A stretch of 64,000 nucleotides of DNA from an uncultured Pelagibacteraceae bacterium (GTDB lineage: Bacteria; Pseudomonadota; Alphaproteobacteria; Pelagibacterales; Pelagibacteraceae), in contig CACMOZ010000004.1 of the NCBI GenBank assembly GCA_902615435.1, positions 1 to 64,000 on the forward strand, written 5' to 3'. A program made the position numbers and the translations under genes. The notes below the pieces were generated by a model. That model made no database searches, was not told the DNA's origin, and saw only the letters and a program-made list of their open reading frames with translations. Positions 61,374-64,000 of this stretch are shown one piece after another; position 1 is the first letter of the stretch, and every line of letters begins with the position of its first letter.

Positions 61374-62399
61374 ATGAAAAAAATCATTGTTACTGGTGGA
61401 TCTGGTTTTATAGGTAGTAATTTAGTAAATTATTTAATAAGAAAAAGCTATTTTGTTATCAATGTAGATAAATTAACCTACTCATCAAACAAATTATCAA
61501 CAAAAATAAGAAAAAAAAAGAATTATAAACTTATTAGAGCAGATATTAATAATAAGAAAAAGCTTACTAATATAATTAAAAAATACAAACCAAAAGCTAT
61601 ATTTAACTTAGCAGCTGAAACTCACGTTGATAGATCTATTGATGAACCAAAAAATTTTATACATACAAATGTAAATGGAACTTTTAATCTTCTAGAAACA
61701 CTTAGATTTTTAAAAAAAAGAAAAATTGCTCCTAAGCTTATTCACGTATCTACAGATGAAGTTTATGGTGATATACAGATAGGAAAAAGAACAGACGAAA
61801 AACATAAATATGAACCAAGCTCACCTTATTCTGCTTCCAAAGCAAGTGCTGACCATTTAATTAATTCTTATGTCAGAACATACGGAATTAAAGCCATTAT
61901 ATCAAATTGTTGTAATAACTATGGTCCATATCAGTTTCCAGAAAAGTTAATACCGAAAATGATCTCGAATATTTTAAATGGTAAAAATTTACCTATTTAT
62001 GCAAAAGGTATGAATTCTAGAGAATGGATAAATGTTGAAGATCATTGTGAAGCCTTATTCACGCTATATTTGAAGGGTAAAAATGGTGAAAGTTATAACG
62101 TAGGTTCAGGATATAACTTAAGAAATATAGATTTAGTTAAAAAAATCTTAAAAATATTTAAATTAATGAATTTAAAAATTAGTAGTAAAAGTAAAATTAA
62201 ATTTGTTAAAGATAGACCTGGACATGACTTTAGATACGCATTGAATATTAACAAAATGGTCAAAAAACTTAAATGGAAACCAAAAATTCATTTTGAAGAA
62301 GGTTTGAGGCAAACAATCTTATGGTATCTAAATAATAAAAAATTTTTGAAAAAAATTTCTAAAAAAAATTACGAAAACAGAATGGGATTAGAAATATGA
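61374..62399 (+). CDS. rfbB: dTDP-glucose 4,6-dehydratase
   Basis: The product has 341 residues. VTGGSGFIGSNLVNY (6-20) binds NAD; AAETHVDRSIDEP, STDEVYGD (the Asp-Glu general acid/base), SPYSASKAS with the Tyr-x3-Lys pair, and NCCNNYGPYQFPEKLIP mark it as RmlB rather than a UDP-sugar epimerase. It makes dTDP-4-keto-6-deoxyglucose, the parent of dTDP-rhamnose and other deoxysugars. It overlaps rfbA by four bases. Confidence 0.94.
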   Translation: MKKIIVTGGSGFIGSNLVNYLIRKSYFVINVDKLTYSSNKLSTKIRKKKNYKLIRADINNKKKLTNIIKKYKPKAIFNLAAETHVDRSIDEPKNFIHTNVNGTFNLLETLRFLKKRKIAPKLIHVSTDEVYGDIQIGKRTDEKHKYEPSSPYSASKASADHLINSYVRTYGIKAIISNCCNNYGPYQFPEKLIPKMISNILNGKNLPIYAKGMNSREWINVEDHCEALFTLYLKGKNGESYNVGSGYNLRNIDLVKKILKIFKLMNLKISSKSKIKFVKDRPGHDFRYALNINKMVKKLKWKPKIHFEEGLRQTILWYLNNKKFLKKISKKNYENRMGLEI

Positions 62400-63262
62400 T
62401 AAAAAAAGGAATTATTTTGGCGGGTGGCATGGGAACAAGAATGAGTCCACTTACGAAAGCAGTTAATAAACAACTTTTACCACTTTATGATAAACCTTTA
62501 ATTTTCTATCCTTTATCAGTTTTAATGTTAGCTGGTATTAAAAAAATCTTGATTATAGTTAATAAAGGTCAAATTAATCAATTTAGAAAAGTCCTACCCG
62601 AGAAAAACAATTTAGGTATTTTGATAGAATATAAAGAACAGGCTAAACCAGGTGGTTTACCTCAAGCTTTTACCATAGGAGAAAGTTTTATTAAAAAAGA
62701 TAATGTAGCATTAATTTTAGGAGATAACTTTTTTTACGGCCAAAGTCTCACTAATATTTTAAAAAAAAATATTAATTTAAAATCAGGCGCAAAAATTTTC
62801 ATTCATCCAGTTAAAAAACCACACCTTTATGGTGTGGCAACATTAGATAAAAAAAACAAAATAATTAATCTTTTAGAGAAACCAAAAAAGACAAAATCTA
62901 ATTTGGCTGTTACTGGATTATATTTTTTCGATAGAAAAGTCATTGAATTTACAAAAAAATTAAAACCTTCAAAAAGAGGTGAATTAGAAATTATTGACCT
63001 TTTAAATATTTATAGAAAGAAAAATGCGCTTAAAGCTGAACTAATTGGAAGAGGAGGATCGTGGCTAGATACAGGGAATATTAAAGACTTTTATGATGCT
63101 GCAAACTTTGTGTCGGCGATAGAGAATAGACAAGGACTAAAAATTGCATGTATCGAAGAAATAGCACTTAAAAAAAACTGGATAAAAGTTAAAAATATTA
63201 ATTCTGCTATTAAGTTTTATGGTAATTGTGATTATTCGACTTACCTTAAAAATTTAATTTAA
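62396..63262 (+). CDS. rfbA: Glucose-1-phosphate thymidylyltransferase
   Basis: The product has 288 residues. ILAGGMGTRMSPLTKAVNKQLLPLYDKP is the nucleotide and sugar-phosphate site (shown from residue 7; key residues G10, R15, K25), LILGDNFFYG holds the metal Asp, and GGSWLDTGNIKDF is conserved near residue 220. It activates glucose-1-phosphate with dTTP for rfbB. No rfbC or rfbD follows within the window, so the final sugar cannot be assigned. The next gene starts seven bases on. Confidence 0.94.
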   Translation: MIKKGIILAGGMGTRMSPLTKAVNKQLLPLYDKPLIFYPLSVLMLAGIKKILIIVNKGQINQFRKVLPEKNNLGILIEYKEQAKPGGLPQAFTIGESFIKKDNVALILGDNFFYGQSLTNILKKNINLKSGAKIFIHPVKKPHLYGVATLDKKNKIINLLEKPKKTKSNLAVTGLYFFDRKVIEFTKKLKPSKRGELEIIDLLNIYRKKNALKAELIGRGGSWLDTGNIKDFYDAANFVSAIENRQGLKIACIEEIALKKNWIKVKNINSAIKFYGNCDYSTYLKNLI

Positions 63263-63268
63263 AATTTA

Positions 63269-64000
63269 ATGTATACATTACTTAATAAGTTTTTAAATAG
63301 TAGCTTTTTTGATAAACTACCAAAATATTTAGGTAGAAGAATATTTAAAATTTTTAAGATATTTTTTGTTGAAACCAAACTTAAAAATTTACCTGAAAAT
63401 AATCACCCTACAAATATTGATGTTAGCGAACAGACTAAAATTTTAGAAAATTTAACTGATAATTTTTATAAGCCTTTTAACACCTGTTCTTATTTATTAG
63501 AAATTTTTACAATATATCAATCATGCGACAATAATCGAAAATTGAGGATTATAGATTTTGGAGCAAATAATATTGATAATTACATTTACTTAACAAGATA
63601 CCTAAAAAATTTTGAATATATTTATCATGATTTACATCATTATAATGTTGCAATAAAAGATTTAATTGAGAAAAATAATCTTAAAAATATCACAGTATTA
63701 GATAAATTAGAAAATATTGATCAAGAAATAGACTTTGTTCTTTTTGGAAGTTCAATTCATTATATAAATAATTATAAAGAAATACTTAATAAAATTTTTT
63801 CAATTAAAAATAAATATATAATATTTTCTCATACTCCGTTTTATATTTCGGATAAAAGTGATAATGATATCGTAATGAAACAAGTTAACATACATCCTAC
63901 TATCAATTATGCTTATTTAATTGAATATAATAATTTTTTAAACTTGATGAAAAAAAATAATTATAAACTTTTATCTCAAAATAAAAACAATTTTATAAAA
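63269..64000 (+). CDS. TIGR04325-like methyltransferase, 3' end cut by window edge
   Basis: The frame is open from ATG 63269 to the window end (244 codons). IIDFGANNIDNYIYLTRYL stands where motif I occurs (DFGA-N), followed by DFVLFGSSIHYINNYKEIL, a stretch with YIIFSHTPFY, KQVNIHPTINYAYLIEYNNFL and the start of the final strand. This order (FG-S-hY, then TP, then Q-hP----Y) is that of the putative TIGR04325 methyltransferase family of LPS or capsule clusters. It follows rfbA by six bases. Motif I is weak, so activity is uncertain. Confidence 0.6.
   Translation, partial: MYTLLNKFLNSSFFDKLPKYLGRRIFKIFKIFFVETKLKNLPENNHPTNIDVSEQTKILENLTDNFYKPFNTCSYLLEIFTIYQSCDNNRKLRIIDFGANNIDNYIYLTRYLKNFEYIYHDLHHYNVAIKDLIEKNNLKNITVLDKLENIDQEIDFVLFGSSIHYINNYKEILNKIFSIKNKYIIFSHTPFYISDKSDNDIVMKQVNIHPTINYAYLIEYNNFLNLMKKNNYKLLSQNKNNFIK

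Overview
The window is a gene-dense, strongly AT-rich bacterial chromosome segment, roughly 70% A+T by eye (not computed). Genes often overlap by 1-14 bases, most spacers are a few bases long, and convergent genes share stop-codon bases. Together with gene content such as betaine ABC transport, prpBC, a SpeD-SpeE fusion, class II DAHP synthase and BolA next to a CGFS glutaredoxin, this points to a streamlined marine alphaproteobacterium of the SAR11 / Candidatus Pelagibacter type. That assignment is inference; no rRNA gene is present to confirm it.

Layout. 1-3.2 kb is an accessory, rearranged stretch: the end of a UMF1-type MFS transporter, two secreted polysaccharide-lyase-like genes cut apart by a 0.7-kb inversion, repeated 18-mers, and the 5' half of a tRNA-Leu(UAA) ending in the anticodon loop. 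3.2-7.9 kb holds a compact cluster (deacetylase, KAS III, methyltransferase, acyl carrier protein, GNAT-like protein) beside a GT9 glycosyltransferase. 7.8-15.8 kb is housekeeping: CinA-like protein, sfsA, map, purB-purC-purS-purQ-purL, BolA and monothiol glutaredoxin. 15.8-23 kb, mostly minus strand, carries a methyltransferase, rpsD, trmJ, cimA, cysS, nadE and class II DAHP synthase. 23-30 kb has pgl, a small beta-carbonic anhydrase, glmS, a stand-alone GlmU acetyltransferase half, gph, a LysE exporter, prpB-prpC and a small membrane protein. 30-36 kb has a betaine ABC permease with two tandem binding proteins, then zur-znuB-znuC and a divergent znuA with two near-perfect Zur boxes. 36-45 kb has an ATP-grasp/Anbu pair, nrdB-nrdA, a phosphohexomutase, TauE, dusA and rpoZ. 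45-53 kb has an MFS carrier, a beta-hydroxyacid dehydrogenase, a PNPOx-like protein, a secreted hydrolase, gamma-carbonic anhydrase, a thioredoxin-like protein and glycosyltransferases.

53-59.5 kb is the most coherent metabolic unit. A seven-gene minus-strand run (mtnP, tautomerase, mtnA, secreted hydrolase, FucA-like class II aldolase, speD-speE fusion, nitrilase) faces a divergent apt. It reads as polyamine synthesis coupled to disposal of its by-product 5'-methylthioadenosine: adenine to Apt, the ribose carbons through MtnA and an aldolase to DHAP, with no ring-opening dioxygenase branch in sight. 59.5-64 kb is a cell-surface sugar region: NDP-sugar epimerase, GT2, rfbB, rfbA and a truncated TIGR04325-type methyltransferase.

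The strongest new observation is at 1322-2025. Re-inverting the segment between an 8-bp inverted repeat restores both lyase genes in frame (320 and 372 codons) as a same-strand pair. It is either a recent inactivating inversion, an invertible switch, or an assembly error; read data would decide.
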